The translations under genes and the position numbers were made by a program. Source: Anaerolineaceae bacterium (GTDB taxonomy: Bacteria > Chloroflexota > Anaerolineae > Aggregatilineales > Phototrophicaceae). Taken from it: DNA of 64,000 nt. Every line of letters starts with the position of its first letter. Position 1 is the first letter of the stretch. The notes under the pieces are model-generated. The model had not been told where the DNA came from. It did not search any database and worked only from the letters and a program-made list of their open reading frames with translations. Below are positions 34,805 through 43,495 of this stretch, piece by piece. The DNA is taken from NCBI GenBank assembly GCA_016124855.1, contig WGMX01000025.1, forward strand, positions 1 through 64,000, in the 5' to 3' direction.

Positions 34805-36100
34805 TCAATCAATCACCACAATTTCCTGCTTCACATACACCCGCTTGCCATCACCAACATCTTGATGCACATGCGTTCCCGGCCCGATTTGCGCCCCTTC
34901 ACCAATCTTAACCCCCGGCATCGTCATCGCATCCACCGCGATAAATGCCCCATGTCCGATAATCGCACCTAATTTATCGCGTCCAGTATCAACCTTATTC
35001 CCTTTCACGCGGCTGCTGACCTTACCGTGATCAATCCGCAGGTTCGCTGTGGTACACCCCGCCGAGAAATTCACCCCTGATGCCAGCACCGAGTCCAACA
35101 CGCGGCAGGCGTGCATATCCACATGCTCAGACACATAACTTCGCGCTACCTCGGTTGTAAATCCGACATTGCTGTAGCTCAAGACCATCGAATTCCGCAC
35201 CAGCGCATTATTGCCGACAATCACATTCGAACCGATATATGCCGGTCCGACAACTGCCGCGCCGGGGAACACTTTCGCCCCTTCTCCAATATAAACATCA
35301 CCCACGAGTGAAGCCGTCTTGGCGATAAACGCGCTCTCCGCAACCTGCTGTCCTTTACCCTTCAACTGGTCAAGAAACACATTCATTATGTCCAGTACAT
35401 GCCACGGAAACTTGAGCGCTTTCCACTGACCGCTGTAACGCACCACCTGATACACCTGCTGTTTCATCAACGCATCCATCGCCCGTTCATAATGGTCGTC
35501 ACTCGCATCAGCTTTGGTGTATTCAGCTTTAATCGCCTCGAATAAGCGTCCCGCATGGCTGTGTAAATGTGCCACGAACGTCACCAAATTACTGGGACGG
35601 TTATCAGCCCCCGGTTTTTCTACAATTCCGCTGATACGCCCGCTTTCATCCACCACCAAATAACCACCGGGAAAATAGTCTTCCATCTCATAACCGGCTA
35701 GATAAGTCGCCGGTGGATAATTCAGATACGCCGACAGCATATCTAGATGCAGTCGATTATCGACCACATCATGTACCTGATTGATATACACCGCTGTATC
35801 TGGTCGGCTTGCCAGCACCGCTTCAGCCTTCAATATCGCGTCACCCATCCCTTTTGGTTCTGGCTGCACCACAATCTCAATTTTCATATCCTTTATATGG
35901 TCAACCAAACCGGCGATGTCCGTCCGGTTCTCCAAATTTGCGACAATGACCGCCTCTTTAAATCCTAGCGTTGCATAACGCCGCAGTTGCGTCAGCAGCA
36001 GCGGTTGCTCCCCAAACTTCATCAACGACTTTTCACGTAAGGGCCACATCCGTGACGATGCCCCGCCCGCTAAAATAATCAATACCGGTGTCTCTGCCAT
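34805..36100 (-). CDS. Sugar nucleotidyltransferase with left-handed beta-helix domain
   Basis: A 431-residue protein. The N-terminal Rossmann-type nucleotidyltransferase domain (about 1-235) starts ILAGGASSRMWPLREKSLMK, with a slightly altered G-G-x-G-x-R-L signature. It includes the metal-site region QVHDVVD. A C-terminal hexapeptide-repeat domain (about 255-425) has units such as IGEGAKVFPGAAVVG and IGSNVIVGNNALVRN. This is the layout of GlmU and of glucose-1-phosphate thymidylyl/mannose-1-phosphate guanylyltransferases, so it should make a nucleotide sugar. AAAGGA precedes the ATG. Converges on the glycosyltransferase-like gene, consistent with surface-polysaccharide supply. Confidence 0.85.
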   Translation of the reverse strand: MAETPVLIILAGGASSRMWPLREKSLMKFGEQPLLLTQLRRYATLGFKEAVIVANLENRTDIAGLVDHIKDMKIEIVVQPEPKGMGDAILKAEAVLASRPDTAVYINQVHDVVDNRLHLDMLSAYLNYPPATYLAGYEMEDYFPGGYLVVDESGRISGIVEKPGADNRPSNLVTFVAHLHSHAGRLFEAIKAEYTKADASDDHYERAMDALMKQQVYQVVRYSGQWKALKFPWHVLDIMNVFLDQLKGKGQQVAESAFIAKTASLVGDVYIGEGAKVFPGAAVVGPAYIGSNVIVGNNALVRNSMVLSYSNVGFTTEVARSYVSEHVDMHACRVLDSVLASGVNFSAGCTTANLRIDHGKVSSRVKGNKVDTGRDKLGAIIGHGAFIAVDAMTMPGVKIGEGAQIGPGTHVHQDVGDGKRVYVKQEIVVID

Positions 36101-36332
36101 CTTCTGTCCTTTACCCTATGTCCCGCTAAATAACGTCTATTTTACCAATCCCTAACCACTTCCCAATCAATTTGTCTAAATCCCCTTAGCTGCCAACATT
36201 AAATCATTGAATAATGGTAGACGTAGTTGGGGTACGTCTCGTTGAACTTGTGCTATACAGTTCACGTATAAACCTATTGCCTATAGACGATCCGCCGTTC
36301 CACACATAATATAATAGGGAGATCACGAGATC

Positions 36333-36785
36333 ATGAGGGCTGTAATTTCGATGAATACTTCTCTTCTCGCCAGCTTGATGCAAATCGCCATCCAACAAAC
36401 CGGCGCAGATCGTGCTATGGTTTGTGATACTCATCTTGCCATTGTCGACAGTGTCAATCTGGAACAGGCCGATATGTTATCCGAACACTTGACGGATATT
36501 ATCCAAAAAGCCATCGCCAGTGGCCAGCCGCTCATTACCAATAATGCGGTTCGCGATGCCGCCAACGCGCCGCTAACTAAAACCAACTTTGATAATCTGC
36601 GAGGGGTCGTCGTCATTCCAGTAGCCGGTGTCGGCGCGCTCTATCTGGATCGCCCGCTCAAGCAAGGCATCATCGCTAAAAACACGGTTAACCGCCTGAT
36701 GAAAGTCGCCGAACAAGCCGCAAAAGACAACTCAAGTGAAACTACTGCCGCTAAGCTCGGCGAACTTTACCAACAAACCACCTGA
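36333..36785 (+). CDS. Small GAF-like domain protein
   Basis: A 150-residue cytoplasmic protein whose pattern resembles a compact GAF domain: a helix MNTSLLASLMQIAIQQTGAD, strand RAMVCDTHLAIVDS, helix LSEHLTDIIQKAIASGQPL, then LRGVVVIPVAGVGALYLDRP. The last is the characteristic strand pair of GAF domains. No output domain is attached. TATAAT and GGGAG lie just ahead. Start could also be the ATG at 36351. It has its own terminator and stands alone. Role unknown. Confidence 0.65.
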   Translation: MRAVISMNTSLLASLMQIAIQQTGADRAMVCDTHLAIVDSVNLEQADMLSEHLTDIIQKAIASGQPLITNNAVRDAANAPLTKTNFDNLRGVVVIPVAGVGALYLDRPLKQGIIAKNTVNRLMKVAEQAAKDNSSETTAAKLGELYQQTT

Positions 36786-36795
36786 TTCTAAAAAC

Positions 36796-36826
36796 AAAGG
36801 CGACCGCATCAGTCGCCTTTTCATTT
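36796..36826 (+). terminator. Rho-independent terminator after the GAF-like gene
   Basis: AAAGGCGAC, a seven-base loop and GTCGCCTTT form a 9-bp stem followed by TCATTT. Confidence 0.85.
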
Positions 36827-36888
36827 GCCTAATAAATGAGTGTTTTTCTCGTAGGAATAGTCTAAGACAATACCGCTTTCACGTTTAG

Positions 36889-37116
36889 TCAACGATAATT
36901 CGCCATCATCCAACCAGCATAATAATCATTGACCGTGACTAGCGATTCATAATCATGCGCCGATGCTTTGCCCATCATTGAAATCACGACAATGATCGCT
37001 GTAACGACCACTGCATTTCGTATAAGTTTGATATTCACCTCCGCCCACCTTCCTAGCATCGATGCACTCATTTCTTGACTGTTGGTTTTACTATCATCTG
37101 ATTGATTTATACGCAT
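36889..37116 (-). CDS. Possible small membrane or secreted peptide
   Basis: A 75-residue frame from the ATG at 37116 has a polar N-terminus, one hydrophobic segment (VVVTAIIVVISMMG) and a short tail ending DYYAGWMMANYR. The profile is that of a single-pass or signal-peptide-bearing microprotein. No ribosome site or homology is evident. The frame continues upstream to a GTG at 37137. It lies in the otherwise empty gap between the GAF-like gene and the restriction-modification unit, which also holds a degenerate GCGACGGCAT hairpin at 37274-37296. Confidence 0.3.
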   Translation of the reverse strand: MRINQSDDSKTNSQEMSASMLGRWAEVNIKLIRNAVVVTAIIVVISMMGKASAHDYESLVTVNDYYAGWMMANYR

Positions 37117-37318
37117 AATCGCCACAAAATAGTTCACATAAGAAACGTTATTTTCAATAGTCTACGTCTATCAATAACGTCCTGAATGAGCAATCTGACG
37201 CGAATGCCGTAGGAAACTCAGCCTATTTTAGAAAATCGTTTTTTTGTCGAGGATGGAATATTAGGTTTCTGTGGCGACGGCATTCATGTTGTCCGCGCTC
37301 CATTAAAAGACAAATGAC

Positions 37319-37492
37319 ATGCTAGGCACAACCGACTTCACCGCTCTATCGGAACAAGGCAAACCCCTTATGGAAAAATGGCTCGCCTCATCCGATAAAG
37401 ACATCCTCTGGCTCATGCGCGAGAATCTCAAAAAAGACCGCTTCAAACGCATGGATGCCGCATGGGTGAGAAAATATGTAACAGCAACATAA
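37319..37492 (+). pseudogene. Fragment resembling the C-terminus of a HEAT-repeat protein
   Basis: A 57-codon frame encodes GKPLMEKWLASSDKDILWLM followed by RENLKKDRFKRMDAAWV. This matches the way HEAT-repeat/DNA-glycosylase-like helical proteins commonly end. A stop lies five codons upstream of the ATG, and nothing coding precedes it, so I read it as the remnant of a larger gene. It sits between a decayed hairpin repeat and the restriction endonuclease gene, consistent with an insertion scar. It could be a genuine short gene, but there is no ribosome site. Confidence 0.45.
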
Positions 37493-37579
37493 AAACCAAA
37501 TCACTTATGTTAGTGTTACAATTTCACAAATTAATGTAATAGATGTTTGCCGTTTTCTGGTTAAGCTTTAGGGAATAAT

Positions 37580-38338
37580 ATGCCAGACAGAACATACCTC
37601 TCTTGGATTGATGATGACGCGCTAATGAACGCCGTTATGAAAGTTTACACATCTGTGAGTGACGCTTTTGCGAGTACAAGCCTCAAATACTTGGAACGAA
37701 ATATTATTGATCCATTTAGCCTAATCTTTGAAACAGCCCTGACAGAAACAACCATGGAAGAATGGTTAAAAATTGAGGCGCAGCGTCAAGCACAGAAAAA
37801 GCTTTCAAACACAATTGGCGAATTTCATCAAAATATTTTAGGGTCATGTCAAGGCTGGGAAAATTTAGGAACTGGACATGAATCAGGTGTGGATTTAAGG
37901 AAAGTTGATGGATCAATTTATGCTGAAATTAAGAACAAATACAATACCATCAAAGGTTCCTCTAAAATTGATGCCCTTCAATACCTTATCAGTCTTGCAA
38001 ACTGGCATAAGAAAAGCACTATTTACATGGTGTGGATCATTATGGATAAGACCGATTTTGCCGAAGAACAATGGATTGTGAGTGAAGTCAGCCATCAACG
38101 GGTCAAACTAATATCAGGCGATCACTTTTATTCACTCGTGACTGGAGTAGATAATGCTTTACAACAGTTGCATTCGACCTTACCGAATGTAATAAAAGCA
38201 ATAATTGATGAACATGGAGCAATAAAATCTACCGATATACAGGCGATAGCCGACCTCCATAAACATACGGCAGATGGTAGCTTGAAAAATGCCTATGACT
38301 ATTTTTTTAAATCGGCTTTCCGTAAGTCAAACCAATAA
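37580..38338 (+). CDS. Type II restriction endonuclease, Eco47II/Sau96I family
   Basis: A 252-residue protein that I recognise as Eco47II-like. Family strings are SWIDDDALMNAV, NIIDPFSLIFE (about 41-51), NTIGEFHQNILGSCQGWENL (about 77-96) and IYAEIKNKYNTIKGSSKI. The PD-(D/E)XK centre is D105 with E116-x-K118. Characterised relatives cut GGNCC, so that is the expected target, by inference. AGGGA precedes the ATG by six bases. Its last 12 bases overlap the end of the convergent methyltransferase gene, forming a complete type II system. The region is richer in A and T than most neighbours, suggesting transfer. Confidence 0.93.
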   Translation: MPDRTYLSWIDDDALMNAVMKVYTSVSDAFASTSLKYLERNIIDPFSLIFETALTETTMEEWLKIEAQRQAQKKLSNTIGEFHQNILGSCQGWENLGTGHESGVDLRKVDGSIYAEIKNKYNTIKGSSKIDALQYLISLANWHKKSTIYMVWIIMDKTDFAEEQWIVSEVSHQRVKLISGDHFYSLVTGVDNALQQLHSTLPNVIKAIIDEHGAIKSTDIQAIADLHKHTADGSLKNAYDYFFKSAFRKSNQ

Positions 38339-39580
38339 AGGCTGAAGTGGAATAATTTGATGACTAAACTCAAATTCAGTCGAATCAATTTGAATTGAAC
38401 GCCCTTCCAATATTGTCACTAAGCATCGTCCTATGTGATAAGCGAGATTAACTGGAACAGCATTCCCAATCTGTTTGTATTGTGAGGCAACGGAACCAAT
38501 AAATTCCCAATCATCAGGAAAAGTTTGGACTCGTGCATACTCTCGTATGTTTAGTGGGCGAGTTTCTTCTGGGTGGCAACGTTCAGTTTGCTTCTGGGCT
38601 GGGCTGCATGTCAGCGTTAAAGAGGGTTCATCCCACGCTAATCGGCGTGCCATACCGGTCTTTCCACCGCCCAGATAGAAGCTCCCTCCCATATATTCCT
38701 TTTGCAGTTCAATTGGCAAATCACGCCAATAACCGCCGGGAGGAACCAATTCCAAAATATCGCGCTTTCGGCTTGGATAAGCTGATCCGTCTGATGGAGG
38801 GCAATTTTCTAGAGCCTCCCGCATGGTAACTAAATAATCACGTTCTTTAGGAAAAAGGTGTTGAAAATTTTGATCCTTCCTTAGTCCCATAATGATGAGG
38901 CGTTCGCGCTTTTGAGGAACATCATGGAATTGGGCTTTAAGCAATTTATACACAACATGATAGCCAAGTTCATCCAAAACATTAACCATAGTGGCTAATG
39001 TACGTCCACCATCATGTTGCAAAAGACCTCGAACATTCTCTGCCAAGGCAATTTTAGGATTTACTTCTTGCACACATCGCGCAAATTCAAAAAATAAGGT
39101 TCCTCGGGTATCTTCAAAACCTTTACTAAGCCCTGCATAACTAAATGCTTGACATGGAAATCCACCTGCTACAACGTCAACTTTATCTCGATATTCTTTA
39201 AAGCTAACTTTCTTTATGTCATCCGCAATAACATTCCAGTGGGGTCGGTTTTTCCTCAATGTAGCGACTGGATTTTTATCAATCTCAACAAGCAACTCTG
39301 TTTGCAAGCCAGCATTCTCAAAGCCGAGAGCCATTCCACCCGCGCCTGAAAAAAGCTCAATTACTTTATAAGGGGCGGTTTCACTTTTGAGTATCCGGTA
39401 GCGGCTTTGATGTTCATCTCCAATTATTTTTTGATGAACACGTTCTAACTCATCTAATTCAAACAGGCGATAGTTATTACCTGAACGCTGTCCTCGAATA
39501 AGTCCCTTCTTTTCCCATCTTCGAATAGTATCTGTAGAAACGCCTAAGATAGTAGCAGCTTCAGCAACAGTTTTAAGCAT
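38327..39580 (-). CDS. C5-cytosine DNA methyltransferase with N-terminal MerR-like HTH
   Basis: A 417-residue fusion. Residues 1-48 form a MerR-type HTH (VAEAATILGVSTDTIRRWEK, then NNYRLFELDELERV). The rest is a C5 methyltransferase with motif I FSGAGGMALGFENAG (77-91), motif IV with P142-C143-Q144, motif VI ENV (181-183), and motifs IX-X near QIGNAVPVNLAYHIG. It protects the site cut by the convergent endonuclease, presumably GGNCC. The HTH and the palindrome over its promoter suggest autoregulation. The start at 39580 has GGA 12 bases upstream. HTH-led methyltransferases are known (M.EcoRII, M.SsoII), but the MerR-type version is less familiar to me. Confidence 0.94.
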   Translation of the reverse strand: MLKTVAEAATILGVSTDTIRRWEKKGLIRGQRSGNNYRLFELDELERVHQKIIGDEHQSRYRILKSETAPYKVIELFSGAGGMALGFENAGLQTELLVEIDKNPVATLRKNRPHWNVIADDIKKVSFKEYRDKVDVVAGGFPCQAFSYAGLSKGFEDTRGTLFFEFARCVQEVNPKIALAENVRGLLQHDGGRTLATMVNVLDELGYHVVYKLLKAQFHDVPQKRERLIIMGLRKDQNFQHLFPKERDYLVTMREALENCPPSDGSAYPSRKRDILELVPPGGYWRDLPIELQKEYMGGSFYLGGGKTGMARRLAWDEPSLTLTCSPAQKQTERCHPEETRPLNIREYARVQTFPDDWEFIGSVASQYKQIGNAVPVNLAYHIGRCLVTILEGRSIQIDSTEFEFSHQIIPLQPLLV

Positions 39581-39616
39581 AATTAGTCATCCAACCTCAT
39601 GTTCGAAGATAATCAA

Positions 39617-39653
39617 ATTATACTGATAACCATTGCATAATGCAAAGGTTATC
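39617..39653 (-). promoter_or_regulatory. Methyltransferase promoter overlapped by a 29-bp palindrome
   Basis: The palindrome covers 39625-39653: GATAACC-A-TTGCAT-A-ATGCAA-A-GGTTATC, perfect except for three lone spacer A's. On the minus strand TTTGCA (39646-39641) and TATAAT (39622-39617) are 18 bases apart, so the -35 and spacer lie inside the palindrome. A bound dimer or tetramer would shut the methyltransferase promoter. Confidence 0.75.
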
Positions 39654-39719
39654 GATCACATTAGTTTTGTAGTTAATAGTTTCCCTTTTCTAACGCTCAA
39701 ATCAGAATTTTTGTGCTAC

Positions 39720-40128
39720 AATAAAACTATCATCTTTGTGCCTTTGAGTCATGGTGTCTTTGTGTTAAAAATCTTCTCTGCATTTCTCTCTGTGTTCTCT
39801 GTGGTTAAATCTGCATTTACCTTTGCACATTCGGCGGATCACTCACTTATTCCCGCCACAGCCAACGCACAAACTGCACAGCGGTGGCTTCCTGCCTCAC
39901 ATCCGCTGCAAATGCGTCATTTCAGCGGCATCAGCCGAACCACCCTCCGACACAAAATGTCGATTCAGCGCCCTGCTCCCGTTTTCCCGCCGGACATTTC
40001 AGCGGAAGTATTGCAAAATCTGCACAAACTGCGAATTTTGCGAATCAAAAACATCGCCCTCTCGAACGACGTTTTCTAAACTCTCTGTGTCTTTGAGCCT
40101 TTGAGTCTTTGTGTTAAAAATCTTTGCT
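39720..40128. repeat. Decayed repeat region, no gene
   Basis: Two similar strings (TTTGAGT, GTCTTTGTGTTAAAAATCTT) at 39736-39773 and 40084-40123 flank a central part with poor coding signal. A CTCTGTGTTCTCTGTGGTTA unit lies at 39785-39805. A GAATCAAAAACATCG...CGACGTTTTCT hairpin lies at 40042-40077. The same hairpin-plus-CTCTGTG pairing occurs near 60205-60289. A 148-codon frame here follows the repeat units and is rejected as a gene. Confidence 0.65.
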
Positions 40129-41211
40129 CTAATCCGGTAGCCCTTCACGCAGCTTCCGTAGAAAGTTACCGGATGTAATCGCATCAATATCGGCCTCGCT
40201 GTAACGGCGCGTTCGCAGTTCGTCAGCGATCTTCCATAAATCAGCGACCGTATCCAGTCCGTCGGGATACTCATCGCTGCCCATACCCGCGTACCAATCC
40301 GTGCCGATGCCCACATGCCGGTTACTTCCGGTCAGTTGGCAGATGTAGTCAATCGCATCAGCAATCCGTGCAATCGGGACTGAGTCCCCTGCTTTCCAAT
40401 CCTGCTTCCAAAAGACATTCAACAAAACGAGTCCCATCACTCCATCGCGCTTCCCAAGTAGCTTTATCGCCTCATCTGTCAGATGACGGTCAGTATCACA
40501 AAAGGCACGTGGATTGGCATGGCTGGCGATAATTGGGCCGGGATAAATATCGAGTGACTCCATACAGGCTTCTTCCGCCATGTGGGATAGATCAAGCACC
40601 GCGTTGTATTTCGCCATCTGCGCTAACAACTGCCGTCCGATGTCGGTTAACGGCCCCGGTGATTGTGTCCCACCAGCATAACGCGTCTTACTCCACGACG
40701 TACCGAGAATGCGGACACCTCGCTCGTACCATGCTCCAAACTGTGCGGGTTCAATGACGGGATCAGCCCCTTCCATCAGAATGACCATCCCATGCAGTCG
40801 CTTAGCTGGATCAGCGCCTTCTTCCCACGTCGCTAGTACATCGTTCAAATCCGCCTTGCTATCCACTATACGTATACTCGGCGTACTGGCAGCCAGTTGA
40901 ATGTAATAATCTAACTGTTTCATGGCTGCATCATGGGCTTCCTGTGGTGTGCTGTAGGAAGAAATCGAGTGTGCCATAGGGTTCAACCCACCCCACGGCT
41001 TAAAGTCTGTTGGTTCGACAAACAAGGTCGCGCCCACAAGTCCAATCCGACCAGCCAGAGCATCCGGCAAACCAGTCGCAGATAGTCCCTTACGCCTTGC
41101 GTGGATAACACCCGTTTCCAGCCTTCGACTCTCGGCTGAACTCAAGCGATAATCACGGTCACAGTCAATCGCATCATAAGCAATATCGCGGTGCATATCC
41201 ACGATCATCAT
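40129..41211 (-). CDS. M19-family (membrane dipeptidase-like) metallopeptidase
   Basis: A 360-residue TIM-barrel dizinc hydrolase. The metal ligands are H7-x-D9 (VDMHRD), the glutamate of LMEGADPV, and histidines of LDLSHMAE and IIASHANPR. The C-terminal site has HVGIGTDW. Bacterial members hydrolyse dipeptides, often with D-residues, and some act on beta-lactam-like substrates. No signal peptide is present, so it should be cytoplasmic. The start overlaps the stop of the LutA-like gene by four bases (ATGA), so the pair is co-translated, perhaps linking dipeptide use with 2-hydroxyacid oxidation. Confidence 0.9.
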   Translation of the reverse strand: MMIVDMHRDIAYDAIDCDRDYRLSSAESRRLETGVIHARRKGLSATGLPDALAGRIGLVGATLFVEPTDFKPWGGLNPMAHSISSYSTPQEAHDAAMKQLDYYIQLAASTPSIRIVDSKADLNDVLATWEEGADPAKRLHGMVILMEGADPVIEPAQFGAWYERGVRILGTSWSKTRYAGGTQSPGPLTDIGRQLLAQMAKYNAVLDLSHMAEEACMESLDIYPGPIIASHANPRAFCDTDRHLTDEAIKLLGKRDGVMGLVLLNVFWKQDWKAGDSVPIARIADAIDYICQLTGSNRHVGIGTDWYAGMGSDEYPDGLDTVADLWKIADELRTRRYSEADIDAITSGNFLRKLREGLPD

Positions 41212-41990
41212 GAGGATTTTGCCTTCTCTGTTTTGAGGCCGCTTGCCAAGAAATCCGCAATGTGCTGCACCCGCCGGCTGGATTCTTGCCGGCTCAGTCC
41301 GCCGTTCATCTGGGTCAGGCAGCTTGCATCGCCCGTGATGATGACATCGGCTTCAACCGCGTTGATATTTTTGACTTTTTCAGTCAGCATCGCGTTGCTG
41401 ATTTCCGGCATCTTCACCGCGAATAACCCGCCAAACCCGCAGCACTGGTCATGCCCGTTAAGATCAACTACTTCTACCCCCTCAATCCCACTCGCCAGTT
41501 TACGTGCCTGATTTTTCAACCCCATTAACCGTAAACCGTGACAAGCATCGTGGAAGGTCACTTTCGTCGGGGGCATTGCCGCCCCAATGTCGGTAATGCC
41601 CAGTCCATCCACCAGATACTCCGTGAATTCCCAAGTGATGTTGCCTGCCCATGTCGCCCGTTCCAGCCATTCAGGATCATCTTTGAAAAGCTCAGGATAA
41701 TAATGCCGGATCATTGAAGTGCAGCTGCCAGAAGGCGCCACGATCACTTCCGCGTCAGCGAAGGTTGTCAGGAAGCTCTTAGCAACATCACGCGCATCGT
41801 TCCAAAAACCGGAGTTAAACCCGACTTGGCCGCAGCACATTTGGCTCATCGGGAACTTCACCTCGACTCCCAAATGCTCAAGAACTTCAACAACTGATAT
41901 GCCAGTGTGAGGGTAAATCATATCGACGATACAAGTAACAAACAGCGATACCGGCTTATACTTTGGTGAGGGGCGCAGCGAATCAGACAT
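41208..41990 (-). CDS. LutA/YkgE-like CCG-domain iron-sulfur protein
   Basis: A 260-residue protein with two cysteine-rich CCG domains. The first has C20, C52-C53 in MCCGQVGFNSG and C90 in PSGSCTSM. The second has HDACHGLRLMGL and HDQCCGFGGLFAVK. This is the LutA (lactate utilisation) or glycolate-oxidase-subunit type that binds a 4Fe-4S-related cluster. LutB and LutC are not adjacent, so the partner is elsewhere or different. It precedes the M19 dipeptidase with a four-base overlap. Confidence 0.88.
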   Translation of the reverse strand: MSDSLRPSPKYKPVSLFVTCIVDMIYPHTGISVVEVLEHLGVEVKFPMSQMCCGQVGFNSGFWNDARDVAKSFLTTFADAEVIVAPSGSCTSMIRHYYPELFKDDPEWLERATWAGNITWEFTEYLVDGLGITDIGAAMPPTKVTFHDACHGLRLMGLKNQARKLASGIEGVEVVDLNGHDQCCGFGGLFAVKMPEISNAMLTEKVKNINAVEADVIITGDASCLTQMNGGLSRQESSRRVQHIADFLASGLKTEKAKSS

Positions 41991-42100
41991 GAGACTAATC
42001 CTTAATCAATAATTTCTGCATGACCTATGATTGCTTGCGATGACTCATAGCTATGATTAACATAGGCTCATAGTCCAACATGTACCTTAGAGGCAGCACA

Positions 42101-42574
42101 ATGACTGACCAGATAAGCATCCGGCAAGCAACCATGTCAGATATTGAACACATTGTAACGCATCGCCATCGGATGTTCGAGGACATGGGTAACCAAGATA
42201 TCCGGGCATTGGATAAGATGGCCTCGGCCTTTCGACCGTGGTTAATCGATCATATGCGCCGCGAAGTCTATTTGAGTTGGTTAGCTTGCAACAGCGAGGG
42301 TGAGGTCGTAGCAGGTTCCGATGTCTGGCTCATGGATTGGCCACCCGGTCAGTTTGATGTTTCGCTGTATCGCGGGTATATCCTCAACGTCTACACCCAT
42401 CCCGATTATCGCCATCGGGGGATAGCAAAACGGTTGGTCCAAACCTGTGTCGATTGGTGCTATTCCAATGATGTAAAAATCGTCAGCCTACATGCCAGTG
42501 AAGACGGTCACAAAATTTATGAAAACTTAGGCTTTACACCCACCAATGAGATGCGAACGTGGAAAGGGCGCTAA
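42101..42574 (+). CDS. GNAT acetyltransferase, first of a tandem pair
   Basis: A 157-residue GNAT-fold protein. The acetyl-CoA loop is HPDYRHRGIAKRLV (about 104-117), with preceding strand YRGYILNVYT. The C-terminal ENLGFTPTNEMR is the family's final strand. AGAGG lies seven bases before the ATG at 42101; the frame also opens at 42080. The gene 264 bases downstream is a clear paralogue with the same MFEDMG/MYEDMG, WPP and SLHAS blocks. Substrate unknown. Confidence 0.9.
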   Translation: MTDQISIRQATMSDIEHIVTHRHRMFEDMGNQDIRALDKMASAFRPWLIDHMRREVYLSWLACNSEGEVVAGSDVWLMDWPPGQFDVSLYRGYILNVYTHPDYRHRGIAKRLVQTCVDWCYSNDVKIVSLHASEDGHKIYENLGFTPTNEMRTWKGR

Positions 42575-42750
42575 GTCATTTCGTATCGCCCAAGGATGGC
42601 ATCTTTTAGGCTTTTACTCATAGCTTATCAAACCAACGTTTGCCCTACGAAATCCCCCTAAATCATGCGGTATTTATCTCATCTTAATCGTTGTACACTT
42701 AAAAAGTCGTATCATGATAAATGAGTGTGCAAAACTGACAAAAATAGGTC

Positions 42751-42778
42751 TTGAATCGCTGTCTATTTTTGTTATACT
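42751..42778 (+). promoter_or_regulatory. Sigma70-like promoter of the second GNAT gene
   Basis: TTGAAT (42751-42756) and TATACT (42773-42778) are 16 bases apart, leaving a leader of about 50 bases before the ATG at 42838. This shows that the second acetyltransferase is transcribed separately from the first. Confidence 0.7.
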
Positions 42779-42837
42779 GCCCGCCCGAAACGAAAACCTG
42801 TAACATATCTGAGAAAGTGGTGACACACAAAAAGGGA

Positions 42838-43347
42838 ATGGAACAAACAGACATCGCATCTATTCAAACGCTGGCAGGTCGGGACGTATTTGTAATCCGC
42901 GAAGCAACATTGAATGACCTTCCAGCGCTGGTGGCGCAGCGCCGCCAAATGTACGAAGACATGGGCTATACCGATACTGCCCGACTGGATGAGTTGGAAA
43001 AAGCATTTGAACTCTGGCTGCATGACAAGCTAGAGGATGGGCATTACCGCAACTGGCTGGCAGAAAGCAGCGATGGACGCATTGCAGCCGGCGCGGGGTT
43101 ATGGCTGGTCGATTGGCCACCACAGATGATGGATTTCTCACCGTATCGCGGGTACATCATGAATGTATTTACCGATCCGGCCTTCCGCAAGCGCGGCTTG
43201 GCCAAGCGTATGGTACAAACCATTGTCAACTGGTGCGCTGATCAACGCATTGAAACGGTGAGCCTCCACGCAAGCTGCGAAGGCCGGATCGTGTACGAAT
43301 CGTTGGGTTTTACCTCAACCAATGAGATGCGGTTACACGTTCCGTAA
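42838..43347 (+). CDS. GNAT acetyltransferase, second of a tandem pair
   Basis: A 169-residue GNAT paralogue of the preceding gene, with acetyl-CoA loop DPAFRKRGLAKRMV and ending YESLGFTSTNEMR. It differs from its sister by an N-terminal extension of about 20 residues. The frame is open to a TTG at 42751, but that lies in the promoter. I chose the ATG at 42838, which has AAAGGGA unusually close; a GTG at 42820 is an alternative. Own promoter and terminator (43365-43393). Tandem duplication is evident; the substrate is unknown. Confidence 0.88.
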   Translation: MEQTDIASIQTLAGRDVFVIREATLNDLPALVAQRRQMYEDMGYTDTARLDELEKAFELWLHDKLEDGHYRNWLAESSDGRIAAGAGLWLVDWPPQMMDFSPYRGYIMNVFTDPAFRKRGLAKRMVQTIVNWCADQRIETVSLHASCEGRIVYESLGFTSTNEMRLHVP

Positions 43348-43364
43348 CCGAAGCTGTGTTCGAC

Positions 43365-43393
43365 AAACAGGGAGCTAAGTCTCCCTGTTTTTG
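43365..43393 (+). terminator. Rho-independent terminator after the GNAT pair
   Basis: AAACAGGGAG, loop CTAAGT, CTCCCTGTTT gives a 10-bp stem followed by TTG. Confidence 0.85.
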
Positions 43394-43495
43394 ATTCACC
43401 CCTCAATCACCTGACTGCTCATCCTTGCAGGCATCTAAGCAGCCCATTATGCTTGAATCTAGTGCGACTTTTTGTTATAGCGAGGCGAGAATTCA

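Noticed and set aside
39633..40079. 148-codon frame between the methyltransferase and dipeptidase genes
   Set aside because: It runs through the methyltransferase operator and dispersed repeat units, and its translation is low-complexity without any domain.
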